The notes beneath the pieces are model-generated. The model was not told the DNA's origin. It ran no database searches and saw only the letters and a program-made list of their open reading frames with translations. DNA of 64,000 bases from NCBI GenBank assembly GCA_003568315.1, contig PWYL01000036.1, positions 1 through 64,000 of the forward strand, given 5' to 3'. The position numbers were made by a program, and so were the translations under genes. This DNA comes from Mollicutes bacterium (GTDB lineage Bacteria > Bacillota_I > Bacilli_A > Izemoplasmatales > Izemoplasmataceae). Below are positions 53,719 to 63,564 of this stretch, piece after piece (within the stretch, counting starts at the first letter, position 1; the number at the start of each line of letters is the position of its first letter).

Positions 53719-54258
53719 ATGGCAGAAAACGAAACGGCGAAGATTCCAAAGGAATACGCTGATGATCGTGTGAATGACACGAAAACGCGCGATGTCGTCG
53801 TCAAGATGATGAAAGAACGCGGTGTGGAACTCTCCGATATCGCGGCCATCACATACGGTCTGCAAGGGAAATACATTCCCGGTCTTTCGGAAAAGACCTG
53901 TCTGGAGCATGTCGAGCGGGTCGTCATGAAACGCGAGGTCCAAAACGCCATCCTCACCGGTCTCGAACTGGACAAACTTGCCGAGAGCGGCGCCATGAGC
54001 GAGCCCTTGCGGGGGATGCTGCTGGAGGATTACGGCCTCTACGGTGTCGACGAGGTCTTGGCGCTCGCCATCGTCAACGTGTATGGTTCCATCGGCTTCA
54101 CGAATTTCGGCTACGTGGACAAGACAAAACCCGGCATCATCAAGAAACTCGATGAGATCGGCAAGAACACCGACCAGTGCCACACGTTTCTCGATGATAT
54201 TGTCGGTGCCATCGCCGCTGCGGCGGCGAGTTCCATCGCGCACCGGTATGCTGGATGA
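53719..54258 (+). CDS. Phosphatidylglycerophosphatase A-like protein (YutG/PgpA family)
   Basis: EYADDRVNDTKTRDVVVKMMKERGVELSDIA, GMLLEDYGLYGVDEVLALAIVNVYGSIGFTNFGYVDKTKPGIIKKLD, FLDDIVGAIAAAAASSIAHR. Confidence 0.85.
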   Translation: MAENETAKIPKEYADDRVNDTKTRDVVVKMMKERGVELSDIAAITYGLQGKYIPGLSEKTCLEHVERVVMKREVQNAILTGLELDKLAESGAMSEPLRGMLLEDYGLYGVDEVLALAIVNVYGSIGFTNFGYVDKTKPGIIKKLDEIGKNTDQCHTFLDDIVGAIAAAAASSIAHRYAG

Positions 54259-54281
54259 AAGCGCCCCGGGGCGCTTTTTTT
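54258..54281 (+). terminator. Terminator after the PgpA-like gene
   Basis: AAAGCGCCCCGGGGCGCTTTTTTT. Confidence 0.8.
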
Positions 54282-54436
54282 GTGGGCGTGAGACACCATG
54301 ATGGTGGGAAATCGCTTAACAAAGACGAAACACGATACGCGTGCATCGCCCATGGAATACACGTACCCACCCCTTCCATGTTTTCCCTGCGTCGTTTCTG
54401 TGCTATACTGAAAACAGTTTTCATGGAGGTGCCATC

Positions 54437-54790
54437 ATGCGAGAAGGCGATGTCGTTCAAGGCACAATCACAGCCATCAAGCCCTACGGGGCTTTTGTCG
54501 ACGTCGACGGGAGAAAAGGCCTCGTCCACATCTCCGAAGTCGTGCATGGTTATGTCTATGACATCGAGGATTTCCTCCAACAAGCGAAGACCTACAAATT
54601 CAAGGTCCTCTCTATAGACGAGGAGGGACGGCTCTCTTTGAGCAGGAAGGCTCTCAAGAGACAGCCAAGGCGAATGATAGTCACATTGAAGGAGGGGTTC
54701 GCCCCCTTGAAAAAAAGACTTCCCCATTGGATCCGTGAATGGCATGGAGGAAATCCCACAAAGGAAACGGAGGATGAAAAAGATGATTGA
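54437..54790 (+). CDS. S1-domain RNA-binding protein (YugI/GSP13-like)
   Basis: [44 protein letters not shown]. Confidence 0.85.
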   Translation: MREGDVVQGTITAIKPYGAFVDVDGRKGLVHISEVVHGYVYDIEDFLQQAKTYKFKVLSIDEEGRLSLSRKALKRQPRRMIVTLKEGFAPLKKRLPHWIREWHGGNPTKETEDEKDD

Positions 54791-56117
54791 TGTGCGACTC
54801 GAGCATGTGCGCCCCTTTGTACAAGACAAAAAAAGCATTGCCGATCTCGAAAGAAGGATTGCCAATGCCAAGAAGGCATTGGCAGAGAAAAAAGGCCCCG
54901 GGAGCGCCTTCACCGGCTGGTTGGACCTTCCCGCAAGAATGCGCGAAGAATTGGATCGCATCCGCTCTGTGGCCGCTCGACAAAGAGAAAAGAGCGATGT
55001 GTTGCTGGTGATCGGCATCGGTGGTTCCTACCTCGGTGCCCGTGCCGCCTTGGAGGCTTTGGATGCATACTTCCCGAAAGACGATGGTCCCGAAGTCATC
55101 TTTGCCGGCCACAACATTTCGGGGGAATACTTGGAAGATTTGCGTGACTACCTTCGACACAAGCGGTTTTCCATCAATGTCATCAGCAAATCCGGTACCA
55201 CCACCGAGCCCGCTATCGCTTTCCGTTTTTTCCGGCGTCTGCTCGAGGAGACGGTCGGTGTGGGCGAGGCCCGCGAACGCATCGTCGTCACGACGGACGC
55301 CGCAAAAGGTGCTTTGCGGGAACTGGCGCAAAAAGAGGGATACGAGACGTTCGTCATCCCCGACGATGTCGGCGGCCGGTATAGCTTTTTGACCCCGGTG
55401 GGGCTTTTCCCCGTCGCTTTCGGGGGTCACGACATCGCGGCCGTCATCGCGGGAGCGGAAAACGCCCGAAAGAGATATTTCGCCAATCCCGAAAGCGAAA
55501 ATCCGCTCGATGCCTACGTCCTTCACAGGAACGCACTCTATGCGGCCGGCAAGAAGATCGAGCTCTTCGTCCATTACGAGCCGAAGTTCTCTCATCTTGC
55601 CGAATGGTGGAAACAGCTCTTCGGTGAAAGTGAGGGCAAGGATGGGAAAGGGCTGTTTGTGGCCAATGCGAGTTTCACGACGGACCTCCATTCATTGGGC
55701 CAATACATCCAGGAAGGGGAAAGACATCTCTTTGCGACGGTGTTTTCCGTCAAGAGACCAAGAAGGGATGCCGTCATCAAAGAAGAGAAAGATGACAGCG
55801 ACAATCTGAACTATCTCGCCGGGATGACCGTCGACACCGTGAACAAAAAGGCGATGGAGGGAACCCTCATCGCCCACGAAAGCGGGAATGTCCCCTCGAT
55901 CGTCATCGAGACGGAAGAGATGGACGCCCGCACGTTCGGTCATGTCATCTACTTTTTCGAACTCGCTTGCGCCTTGAGCGGCTATGTCCTCGGTGTCAAC
56001 CCCTTCGACCAGCCCGGGGTGGAAGCCTACAAACGGAACATGTTCGCCCTCCTCGGGAAGAAGGGATTCGAGGATTGCGCCCGGGAATTGGAACAACGCA
56101 TGAAAAAAACACGTTGA
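54774..56117 (+). CDS. pgi: Glucose-6-phosphate isomerase
   Basis: [76 protein letters not shown]. Confidence 0.96.
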   Translation: MKKMIDVRLEHVRPFVQDKKSIADLERRIANAKKALAEKKGPGSAFTGWLDLPARMREELDRIRSVAARQREKSDVLLVIGIGGSYLGARAALEALDAYFPKDDGPEVIFAGHNISGEYLEDLRDYLRHKRFSINVISKSGTTTEPAIAFRFFRRLLEETVGVGEARERIVVTTDAAKGALRELAQKEGYETFVIPDDVGGRYSFLTPVGLFPVAFGGHDIAAVIAGAENARKRYFANPESENPLDAYVLHRNALYAAGKKIELFVHYEPKFSHLAEWWKQLFGESEGKDGKGLFVANASFTTDLHSLGQYIQEGERHLFATVFSVKRPRRDAVIKEEKDDSDNLNYLAGMTVDTVNKKAMEGTLIAHESGNVPSIVIETEEMDARTFGHVIYFFELACALSGYVLGVNPFDQPGVEAYKRNMFALLGKKGFEDCARELEQRMKKTR

Positions 56118-56131
56118 TCACGTGTTTTTTT
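56103..56131. terminator. Bidirectional terminator between pgi and lipid kinase
   Basis: AAAAAAACACG-TTGATCA-CGTGTTTTTTT. Confidence 0.8.
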
Positions 56132-56990
56132 CAATGGTCTTCTTGTCGAAGACACGGAATTTCGCTTTTTTCCCCGTGGCCGAAACTTCGATGGTCTTCG
56201 TCTTCGCGAAACATTCGCCATCGCACTGGGCCACCTCCGGTGCGAACATCGTCGCTTTGACATGCCGCGCCTTCTTGGTGAAGATGTAGCGGCGGAGCTT
56301 GGTATGAAGACCCAGGTAGACACTGAGAAAAATCAGGAATATCAGGAACCGGCGCACCCTGTGGACCACGATGACCTGCAGTTCGTCTTCTTCGATGCGG
56401 GCGTCGGGAGTGACACGCATGCCGCCGCCGATGTATTCGCCGCTGTTGATGTTGATGAGGTAGGCTTTCTTGAACTTGTGCAATTCCCCGTCGATCTCGA
56501 CTTCCATGTATTTGGGCCGGTAGGTGAGAAACGTGCGCAACGCGGCGGTGAAATAGGAGAAAGCGCCCGAACGTGAACTCTGACTGACCCGGTGGGCGAT
56601 GGCCCCGTCCATGCCGAGACCGGAACCGTTCATGAAGAAACGGGATTTGTTGTCGTGACGCATACGGAGGATTGGTTGTGTCTTCGGTTGCTGTTTCTTC
56701 AAGGAGCGGAGGAAATCGTTGCCCGAACCCACACCCATCAGATGGATTTCTCTCGGCAGTTGCAGATTGTAGGTCTGGTTCACGAAGGTGTTGATGGTGC
56801 CGTCTCCCCCGAGCAAAAGGAGTTTGACATCATGCGGGGCCTCTTTGATATATTGTTCGACATCCTTGATTTTCAAGACACTTTTCAAACGGAAGGGGAC
56901 ATCGTTCCGTTTGAAGTGGTTGACCAGACGTTTCGTGAGCCATCTCGCTTTTCTGTTTCTCGAGAGGGGATTGTATAGTATAATATACAT
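56118..56990 (-). CDS. Diacylglycerol kinase-family lipid kinase (copy 2)
   Basis: YIILYNPLSRNRKARWLTKRLV, KLLLLGGDGTINTFVNQ, HLMGVGSGNDFLRSL. Confidence 0.88.
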   Translation of the reverse strand: MYIILYNPLSRNRKARWLTKRLVNHFKRNDVPFRLKSVLKIKDVEQYIKEAPHDVKLLLLGGDGTINTFVNQTYNLQLPREIHLMGVGSGNDFLRSLKKQQPKTQPILRMRHDNKSRFFMNGSGLGMDGAIAHRVSQSSRSGAFSYFTAALRTFLTYRPKYMEVEIDGELHKFKKAYLININSGEYIGGGMRVTPDARIEEDELQVIVVHRVRRFLIFLIFLSVYLGLHTKLRRYIFTKKARHVKATMFAPEVAQCDGECFAKTKTIEVSATGKKAKFRVFDKKTIEKNT

Positions 56991-57091
56991 CAAACTCATC
57001 CTCTGCGGGGGTTATACCCAATTATAGCATGAATGACGGCATCAATGCACTCCACGCGAAAGATTATCACTGTATGAAGGAGGTGGAGGCC

Positions 57092-57541
57092 GTGCGAATC
57101 GTACGTATCGTGAACAACCTTCAAGAGACCGAAGGACTCGCCCAAGAACTCGCCTTACATGTGGGAAAGGGCTTCGTTCTGGGGCTTGAAGGTGATTTGG
57201 GCGCCGGGAAGACGACATTCACGAAATATCTGGGCAGGGCCTTGGGCATCCAAGACACCATCAATTCGCCCACCTTCACCATCATGAAAGTCTATGAGCA
57301 CAATCCGCCACTTTATCATATCGACGCCTACCGTCTGGAAGGGGAGACTGATGATTTCGACCTCGAGGAATACATCATCGATGATGGTGTCGCGATCATC
57401 GAATGGTACAAGAACATCGAGAGTTTCCTTCCCGACTCCTTCCTTTCCATCGAGTTCGAGTGGCTCGGCGAAACCAAAAGGAGATGCATCATCGAAGGGA
57501 GGGGGGAATATGCGGAAATCGCCGCTTCGCTTGGTGATTGA
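57092..57541 (+). CDS. tsaE: tRNA t6A biosynthesis ATPase TsaE
   Basis: LGLEGDLGAGKTTFTKYLGRALG, NSPTFTIMKVYE, YHIDAYRLEG. GTG start following AAGGAGG. Confidence 0.93.
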   Translation: MRIVRIVNNLQETEGLAQELALHVGKGFVLGLEGDLGAGKTTFTKYLGRALGIQDTINSPTFTIMKVYEHNPPLYHIDAYRLEGETDDFDLEEYIIDDGVAIIEWYKNIESFLPDSFLSIEFEWLGETKRRCIIEGRGEYAEIAASLGD

Positions 57542-58118
57542 CACCGCCACCGACTATCTTTATGTGGGTCTTTTCGCAGAGTCTTCTCCACTGGAAGAAC
57601 ACCATAGAAAAGGGCAAAACGATCATTCGGTCCATCTCATGAAAAAGGTGGAGGATGTGTGTGCTTCCGGAGGCATCACCCCGACTGATCTCGATGACAT
57701 CGTCGTCGGTGTCGGGCCCGGCAGTTACACCGGTGTTCGCATCGGAGTGACCGTCGCGAAAGTTCTGGCCTGGAGTCTCGACAAGCCCCTGTACACAGTC
57801 AGTTCGCTTGCACTCATGGCAAGCGGGACCGAAGGGTTGGTCCTTTCCAATGTCGATGCCCGGAGAGGGAACGCCTTCCTCGGTCTTTATGAGGTCTCTG
57901 CTGCGACGATGAAAACCGTCGAGACGGATCGGCACACCGCATTCGCGGCCTTCATCGAAAGTCTCACCGCTGAACCGCGGACCATCACAGTCGGTCGTCC
58001 GGACATCCGCCGGCTGGAAAAGGGCGGTTTCTTGAAAAGGGTGGAGAACATACATACGGTGGCACCGAACTATCTTCGCAAGACCAAAGCCGAAAGGCAG
58101 AAGGCTTGCAGCGCATGA
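57510..58118 (+). CDS. tsaB: tRNA t6A biosynthesis protein TsaB
   Basis: LVIDTATDYLYVGLF, DDIVVGVGPGSYTGVRIGVTVAKVLAWSLDKPL; ORF-track start is too far upstream. Confidence 0.92.
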   Translation: MRKSPLRLVIDTATDYLYVGLFAESSPLEEHHRKGQNDHSVHLMKKVEDVCASGGITPTDLDDIVVGVGPGSYTGVRIGVTVAKVLAWSLDKPLYTVSSLALMASGTEGLVLSNVDARRGNAFLGLYEVSAATMKTVETDRHTAFAAFIESLTAEPRTITVGRPDIRRLEKGGFLKRVENIHTVAPNYLRKTKAERQKACSA

Positions 58119-58544
58119 TAATCCGTCCCATCAAGGAAAAAATCTGCCGTTTGTGGAAAGCCTCGCAAAGGAGGCCCTTCCCGGCCGCACGGATTGCAAG
58201 AATCTGTTCGAGAACGAATCCGTGGCGTTTTTGTCGGTGAGAAAGATAATACCCCCGTCGGTTTCATCGCGGTGTCACTTCTTCGTCTGAATGCCGAGAT
58301 CCTCCATATCGCGATCGAAGAGACAAAGCGGAAGGAAGGCCATGGGAAAGCCTTGATGGAACACGTCCTTCGTCATTGCCGTCAACAAGGCGTGACGAAG
58401 GTCGCACAGGAGATGGAAAAGAACAACCTCGACCTCAAGCGCTTCTACGAACATTTCGGTTTCGAAGCGGTTGCGACGAGGAAGAACTACTATCAGACAG
58501 GCGAGGACGCCTTGTTGATGGTGAAAAGGATGAAAAAGGAGTAA
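58115..58544 (+). pseudogene. rimI: RimI-like GNAT acetyltransferase, disrupted by two single-base frameshifts
   Basis: Starts with ATGA overlap on the tsaB stop. Adding one A to the A6 run at 58137-58142 and one T to the T5 run at 58228-58232 gives a continuous GNAT: MIIRPIKEKNLPFVESLAKEALPGRTDCKNLFENESVAFFVGEKDNTPVGFIAVSLLRLNAEILHIAIEETKRKEGHGKALMEHVL... Confidence 0.82.
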
Positions 58545-58549
58545 AGATC

Positions 58550-59542
58550 ATGAAAGTGTTGGCGATCGAGACGAGCTGCGATGAAACGAGCGCAAGTGTG
58601 AACATCGACGGCAAGAGGATTCTTAGCAACATCGTGCACTCCCAGATCGATTTGCATCGGGCTTTCGGCGGTGTGGTGCCGGAGATCGCATCGCGCGAAC
58701 ATATAAAGAGGATCACCGTCATCATCGAGAAGGCCCTCGAAGAGGCCGGCACAGCCAAAGAAGAGATCGACCTGGTCACCGTGACCAAGGGGCCCGGTCT
58801 CATCGGGAGTCTCTTGGTCGGCGTGAATGCCGCCAAGGCTTTCGCTTTCGCCCGGGGAATCCCCGTGGTCGGCGTGCATCATCTCGCCGGCCACATCTAT
58901 GCCAACGGCATCGATCATGAACTCCGTTTCCCCCTGCTCGCCCTCGTTGTCTCGGGCGGACATACCGAGCTCGTGCTCATGAAGGACCATTACCGGTTCG
59001 AAAAAATCGGCGAAACCGCGGATGACGCTGTCGGAGAAGCCTACGACAAGGTGGCCCGTGTGCTTTCTCTGGGCTACCCCGGCGGCCCCATCATCGACCG
59101 TTTGGCGAAAGAAGGGGAACCCACCTATCCGATGCCGCGCATCACACCTGCAGATGATTACGGTTTCAGCTACAGCGGCCTCAAGAGCCATGTCATAAAT
59201 CTCATCCACAAACTCGAAAGCCGTCATGAGAAGATCCGCCCTGCCGACATGGCGGCGAGTTTCCAAAAAGCCGCCGTCGCCCAGCTCATCGACCAAAGCC
59301 GTAAAGCCTTCCGCGACCATGATGCGAAAATGTTCGTCGTGGCGGGCGGTGTCGCCGCGAACAGCCATCTCCGCGAGAGGGTGGAAGAGACCTTCCGGGA
59401 TACGCCTCATATCATGCCCGCAATCGATTATTGCACGGACAACGCCGCCATGGTCGGAGTGGCGGGGTATCATCGCTACCGGCTTTTCGGCGAGGAAGAG
59501 GGAATGGGGATGAACGGCCATTCCCGTCTGGAACTCGTCTGA
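58550..59542 (+). CDS. tsaD: tRNA N6-adenosine threonylcarbamoyltransferase TsaD
   Basis: MKVLAIETSCDETSASV, GGVVPEIASREHIK, GVHHLAGHIYA, VVSGGHTELVLM. Confidence 0.96.
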   Translation: MKVLAIETSCDETSASVNIDGKRILSNIVHSQIDLHRAFGGVVPEIASREHIKRITVIIEKALEEAGTAKEEIDLVTVTKGPGLIGSLLVGVNAAKAFAFARGIPVVGVHHLAGHIYANGIDHELRFPLLALVVSGGHTELVLMKDHYRFEKIGETADDAVGEAYDKVARVLSLGYPGGPIIDRLAKEGEPTYPMPRITPADDYGFSYSGLKSHVINLIHKLESRHEKIRPADMAASFQKAAVAQLIDQSRKAFRDHDAKMFVVAGGVAANSHLRERVEETFRDTPHIMPAIDYCTDNAAMVGVAGYHRYRLFGEEEGMGMNGHSRLELV

Positions 59543-59593
59543 TTATAGTTTTGCCAATTCATTTCGGCCCATCGGCCGGAAAGTGGGGAAAAA

Positions 59594-61420
59594 ATGAAAA
59601 AGTTCCTGATAAGCATCTTCATCATCATTGTGGTCATTGTCGGCATCCCGCTCGCAATCTTGGGCATCATGTCCGACGGGAAATCCTTTGATGACATCCC
59701 GACCCATCTCTATCACGAGGATGCGGATGCCATGAAACTCCTCTACGAGGAGATCGATCGATCACTTGCCGAACTCGAGGAAGACGATGAGGCCGATCTC
59801 GTGTTCGCTTTGCACCAGGATGTCTTGAATACCGCGATTTTTGAAGCGATCCGCGGCGGGGAAGATTCCGAAGGAATAAATCCCGACTACCTCCCCGGCG
59901 ACGATTGCGACATAGACGCCTGTCGTTATGTGTTCACGGAGACGTTCGATATGGGGAATCGAACCGTGCATTTGCGGGTTCCCGGTATATGGACGACATT
60001 CGATGCCGACAAGGATGAAACGGACAAAGGCTACATCACGCTGAATCTGGCCGCTTCATTCCAGATCGGCGACGGGTTCACCTATCGCACTGTCGTGCGC
60101 ATGAAAGGCGCTTTCCGCGACACGGAGGAGGACTACATCCTCGAATTCGACCGTCTGAGCATCGGATCCCTCCCCTTCACGCAGGGATTTTTCACGACAA
60201 TCATGGGCTGGACCGGTGCCATCGATGAAGACAACGTCGAAGATAATCTCCCTTTTGGCACATTCGACCTGGATAATCTCCGCATGACCATCGAGAAGGA
60301 GGCCCTCTCCGAATGGTTGCGGGAGGATGAAGAAGCGCCCATGATGGCTCTGGTCGCTGAATTCGTGGACATCATCTATGCTAACCGCATGTTGCATGTC
60401 GGGGTTCATGACGAGGCTTTCATGGTGACCTTCGAGGTTTCGAAACTCCGGAATGATGCGGAGACCGACATCCCCGCTTACCTCTATGATTTACACGGAC
60501 CCGAAGGCTACGACCCCGAGAGGTTCGACATCAAACGACACATGGAGACACGTTTCGAAGAGTTCGTCTTCAACAAGGCACTTGCGAAACAGACGGTTTT
60601 CACCCTCGATGAGCGCACTTTCAACAAGATCCTCTATGACACTTTCGAAGGTTTTGAGGAATTCCGCAGCGAGCGGGAAGTCGACGGCAGGACGATGGGT
60701 ATCGGACTGGATGCGCTCTGGTTCGAATTCCATGATGATGAGATTGTCATCAAGGCTCTTTTTTCCATCGACCATGTCAGATCGCTCATCGAGATGCGGG
60801 CGGACCAGACCGCCTCTTCGCCGACCGTCCTCGAATACACCGTCTCTACCATCACCATCGGCAAGGACGAAGGGGAAAGCGAGGACGAGTATCTCGTCAT
60901 CGAGAATCTCGACGCCTTCAAAGCGCTTTTGGCCGATATCGGTGACGCTTATTTCGGCGAGTTTGATGAAGACGGGACCCTTGTTATCGACATCGACCGA
61001 CTGGAAGACTTGTTCGATGAAGGCATCGCCGACGGTGCCGTGAGCGTCGAAAGCTTCGATATCGTCAAGGGTGCCATCGAGTTGGAGATGGCTGTCGATT
61101 CCGATCTCGAACACCTACTAGACGGCTTCACCGACGGCATCCGCACCGCACTCAAGGACATGGATGCCGCGGGATTGCTGGCCGACAGTTTGAACGTTGA
61201 AGACGAAGGACCGGAGAAGGATGCCGTCGAGAAACTCCAACAAATCCAAGACGCCCTCATCGCCGACGAGGATGCCGAGATCGACCCCGAAGACGTCCAG
61301 TCCCTCTTCGATTCCTATGGTGAAATGTCTCCCGAAGCTCAGGAAACCTTCATGCAGACATTCGAAGGTCTCATGGACGAGAGCCTTGTGGAAAGTTTCA
61401 ACGACTCGTTCCGTGATTAG
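59594..61420 (+). CDS. Large acidic membrane-anchored/secreted protein of unknown function (608 aa)
   Basis: Single N-terminal hydrophobic anchor (MKKFLISIFIIIVVIVGIPLAILGIM), no other TM evident; Asp/Glu-rich; no family recognised. Confidence 0.7.
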   Translation: MKKFLISIFIIIVVIVGIPLAILGIMSDGKSFDDIPTHLYHEDADAMKLLYEEIDRSLAELEEDDEADLVFALHQDVLNTAIFEAIRGGEDSEGINPDYLPGDDCDIDACRYVFTETFDMGNRTVHLRVPGIWTTFDADKDETDKGYITLNLAASFQIGDGFTYRTVVRMKGAFRDTEEDYILEFDRLSIGSLPFTQGFFTTIMGWTGAIDEDNVEDNLPFGTFDLDNLRMTIEKEALSEWLREDEEAPMMALVAEFVDIIYANRMLHVGVHDEAFMVTFEVSKLRNDAETDIPAYLYDLHGPEGYDPERFDIKRHMETRFEEFVFNKALAKQTVFTLDERTFNKILYDTFEGFEEFRSEREVDGRTMGIGLDALWFEFHDDEIVIKALFSIDHVRSLIEMRADQTASSPTVLEYTVSTITIGKDEGESEDEYLVIENLDAFKALLADIGDAYFGEFDEDGTLVIDIDRLEDLFDEGIADGAVSVESFDIVKGAIELEMAVDSDLEHLLDGFTDGIRTALKDMDAAGLLADSLNVEDEGPEKDAVEKLQQIQDALIADEDAEIDPEDVQSLFDSYGEMSPEAQETFMQTFEGLMDESLVESFNDSFRD

Positions 61421-61475
61421 TTTTTGCGGAACCGTCCCCCTCCATGTATAATGGACGAGAAAGGCGTGAACAATC

Positions 61476-63113
61476 ATGGAAGACAAGAATTTCATTCGGA
61501 AGATCATCGAGGATGATTTGCAAAGTGGAAAGCACGAAAGACCCATAACCCGGTTTCCTCCCGAACCGAACGGCTTTTTGCATCTGGGCCATGCCCGGGC
61601 CATCATCATGAATCATGTCCTCGCCAAAGATTACGACGGCACTTTCTATCTCAGGTTCGACGATACCAACCCTTTGACCGAAGACACCCTCTATGTCGAG
61701 GCGATAAAGCGGGATATCGCTTGGCTTGGCTGTGAATGGGATGAACTCTTTTTTGCGAGCGACTATTTCGACATCATGTACGAACGGGCGATGCTCCTTG
61801 TCAAGAAGGGACTCGCCTATGTGTGCGACCTCTCCGCCGAAGCGATCAGAAAGACACGCGGAGACCTCACCACTCCCGGTGAAGAGAGCCCCTACCGCGA
61901 CCGCCCGGTGGAAGAGAATGTCCGTCTCTTCGAAGCCATGAAGAACGGCGAATTCGCCGACGGGGAGAAGGTCCTCCGGGCGAAAATCGACATGAAGAGT
62001 CCCAACATGAACATGCGGGATCCCGTGGTCTATAGGATCCAACGGGGAAGGCACCATAACACCGGCGACAAGTGGTGCATCTATCCGATGTACGATTTCG
62101 CCCATCCCTTGGAAGATGCCATCGAGGGGATCACCCATTCGCTCTGCAGTCTCGAATTCGAAGACCATCGCCCTCTTTATGACTGGTTCGTCAAACATTG
62201 CGAGATGGAGAATGTTCCCCGCCAGATCGAGTTCGGGAAACTGAAGATCGCCAATCAGATCGTGGGCAAACGCAACATCCGCCAACTCGTCGAGAAGGGA
62301 GTCGTCGACGGCTGGGACGACCCCAGGCTTGTGACGCTTTCGGCCCTCCGTCGTCGCGGCGTTCCGCCCGAGGCGATCCACAATTTCGTGCGAGCCCTCG
62401 GGCTTCCGAAATCAGAAGGCGAGACCGAACTCCACATGCTCGACGAATACATCCGCGACCATCTGAAGGTCCACGCCCGCCGCATCCATGCAGTGACGGA
62501 TCCTGTCAAAGTCGTCATCACCAACTATCCCGAAGACAAGGTGGAGAGACTGCAAGCCCCCTTCAATCGGGAGAACGAAGCACTCGGCATGCGTGAACTC
62601 ACTTTCAGCAACACCCTCTATATCGATCGTGAGGATTTTTTAGAAGAAAAACCCAACAAAAAATGGAAACGCCTCTCTTTGGGTCTTGAAGTCCGACTCA
62701 TGCACGCGTATTTCATCAAGGCGAACGAGGTCGAATACGATGCGGACGGCCGGGTGGAGACCATCTATGCGACCTATGATCCAAAAACGAAAAGCGGCAC
62801 CGGTTTCACAGAGAGAAAACCCAACGGAACCATCCATTTCGTCGATGCCTTGACTGCCGTCCCCGCGGAAATCCGCCTCTATGGAAATCTGCTCGAGGAC
62901 ACCGATTCCGACAAACCGATCGAAGCACGCGTGAACAAGCAATCCAAGATTGTGAAACAAGGGTTCATCGAAGGGAGCCTCACACCGGAAACGGGCGAAT
63001 CCTACCAGTTCGTGCGCACGGGATATTTCACCGTCGATGACGATTCCACGGAGGGATCTTTCGTTTTCAACCGCACCGTGGCACTGAAATCGTCGTTCAA
63101 ACCGAAAAAGTGA
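61476..63113 (+). CDS. glnS: Glutaminyl-tRNA synthetase
   Basis: ITRFPPEPNGFLHLGHARAIIMNHVLAKDYDGTFYLRFDDTNP, YPMYDFAHPLEDAIEGITHSLCSLEFEDHRPLYDWF. Confidence 0.96.
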   Translation: MEDKNFIRKIIEDDLQSGKHERPITRFPPEPNGFLHLGHARAIIMNHVLAKDYDGTFYLRFDDTNPLTEDTLYVEAIKRDIAWLGCEWDELFFASDYFDIMYERAMLLVKKGLAYVCDLSAEAIRKTRGDLTTPGEESPYRDRPVEENVRLFEAMKNGEFADGEKVLRAKIDMKSPNMNMRDPVVYRIQRGRHHNTGDKWCIYPMYDFAHPLEDAIEGITHSLCSLEFEDHRPLYDWFVKHCEMENVPRQIEFGKLKIANQIVGKRNIRQLVEKGVVDGWDDPRLVTLSALRRRGVPPEAIHNFVRALGLPKSEGETELHMLDEYIRDHLKVHARRIHAVTDPVKVVITNYPEDKVERLQAPFNRENEALGMRELTFSNTLYIDREDFLEEKPNKKWKRLSLGLEVRLMHAYFIKANEVEYDADGRVETIYATYDPKTKSGTGFTERKPNGTIHFVDALTAVPAEIRLYGNLLEDTDSDKPIEARVNKQSKIVKQGFIEGSLTPETGESYQFVRTGYFTVDDDSTEGSFVFNRTVALKSSFKPKK

Positions 63114-63122
63114 ACGTTTCTC

Positions 63123-63150
63123 TTGCATTTTTCTGCAAATGATGTATTAT
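63123..63150 (+). promoter_or_regulatory. Putative csp promoter
   Basis: TTGCAT-16 bp-TATTAT; implies a leader of about 105 nt. Confidence 0.6.
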
Positions 63151-63185
63151 TAATAAAGAACTTAAACGAAACATCGTACCGCAGA

Positions 63186-63254
63186 AATGGGAATTTGCAC
63201 CTTCCATTCTTGGGAACGACATGTAGTTTAAGGAATATATGAAAGAATGGAGGG
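63186..63254 (+). promoter_or_regulatory. csp 5'-UTR SD-sequestering hairpin with competing alternative pairing
   Basis: CCTTCCATTCTT (63200-63211) pairs over 12 bp (one G-U) with AAGAATGGAGGG (63243-63254), which contains the SD. AATGGGAA upstream (about 63186-63193) can instead pair with TTCCATT (63203-63209). Confidence 0.6.
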
Positions 63255-63263
63255 ACACAAGAC

Positions 63264-63461
63264 ATGACCGGAACAGTAAAATGGTTCGACGCCGAAAAAG
63301 GCTTCGGCTTCATCACCACTGACGAAGGTACCGACGTCTTCGCGCACTACTCGCACATCAACATGGACGGCTTCAAAACGCTCGAAGAAGGCCAAAAAGT
63401 GACATTTGACGTGGTTGAAGGCCAAAAAGGCCCCCAAGCCGAAAACATCGAAAGAGCCTAA
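63264..63461 (+). CDS. Cold shock protein (CspA family)
   Basis: [62 protein letters not shown]. Confidence 0.96.
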   Translation: MTGTVKWFDAEKGFGFITTDEGTDVFAHYSHINMDGFKTLEEGQKVTFDVVEGQKGPQAENIERA

Positions 63462-63474
63462 AGTCTGACGAAAC

Positions 63475-63503
63475 AAAGCCGATCCTCCGGGGTCGGCTTT
63501 TTT
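63475..63503 (+). terminator. Terminator after csp
   Basis: AAAGCCGATCCTCCGGGGTCGGCTTTTTT. Confidence 0.8.
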
Positions 63504-63564
63504 CTTCGGCTATTTGTGTGGGAATACCGGTGTGTTTTTGATATAATTTTCATAGGTGATTTTT

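Noticed and set aside
58115-58232. Programmed ribosomal frameshifting in rimI
   Set aside because: Would require two separate -1 events at imperfect slippery sites; homopolymer error or pseudogenisation is simpler.
58194-58544. 116-aa TTG-start ORF as an independent short acetyltransferase
   Set aside because: It lacks the GNAT N-terminus, which is present upstream in other frames; better explained as the 3' part of a frameshifted rimI.
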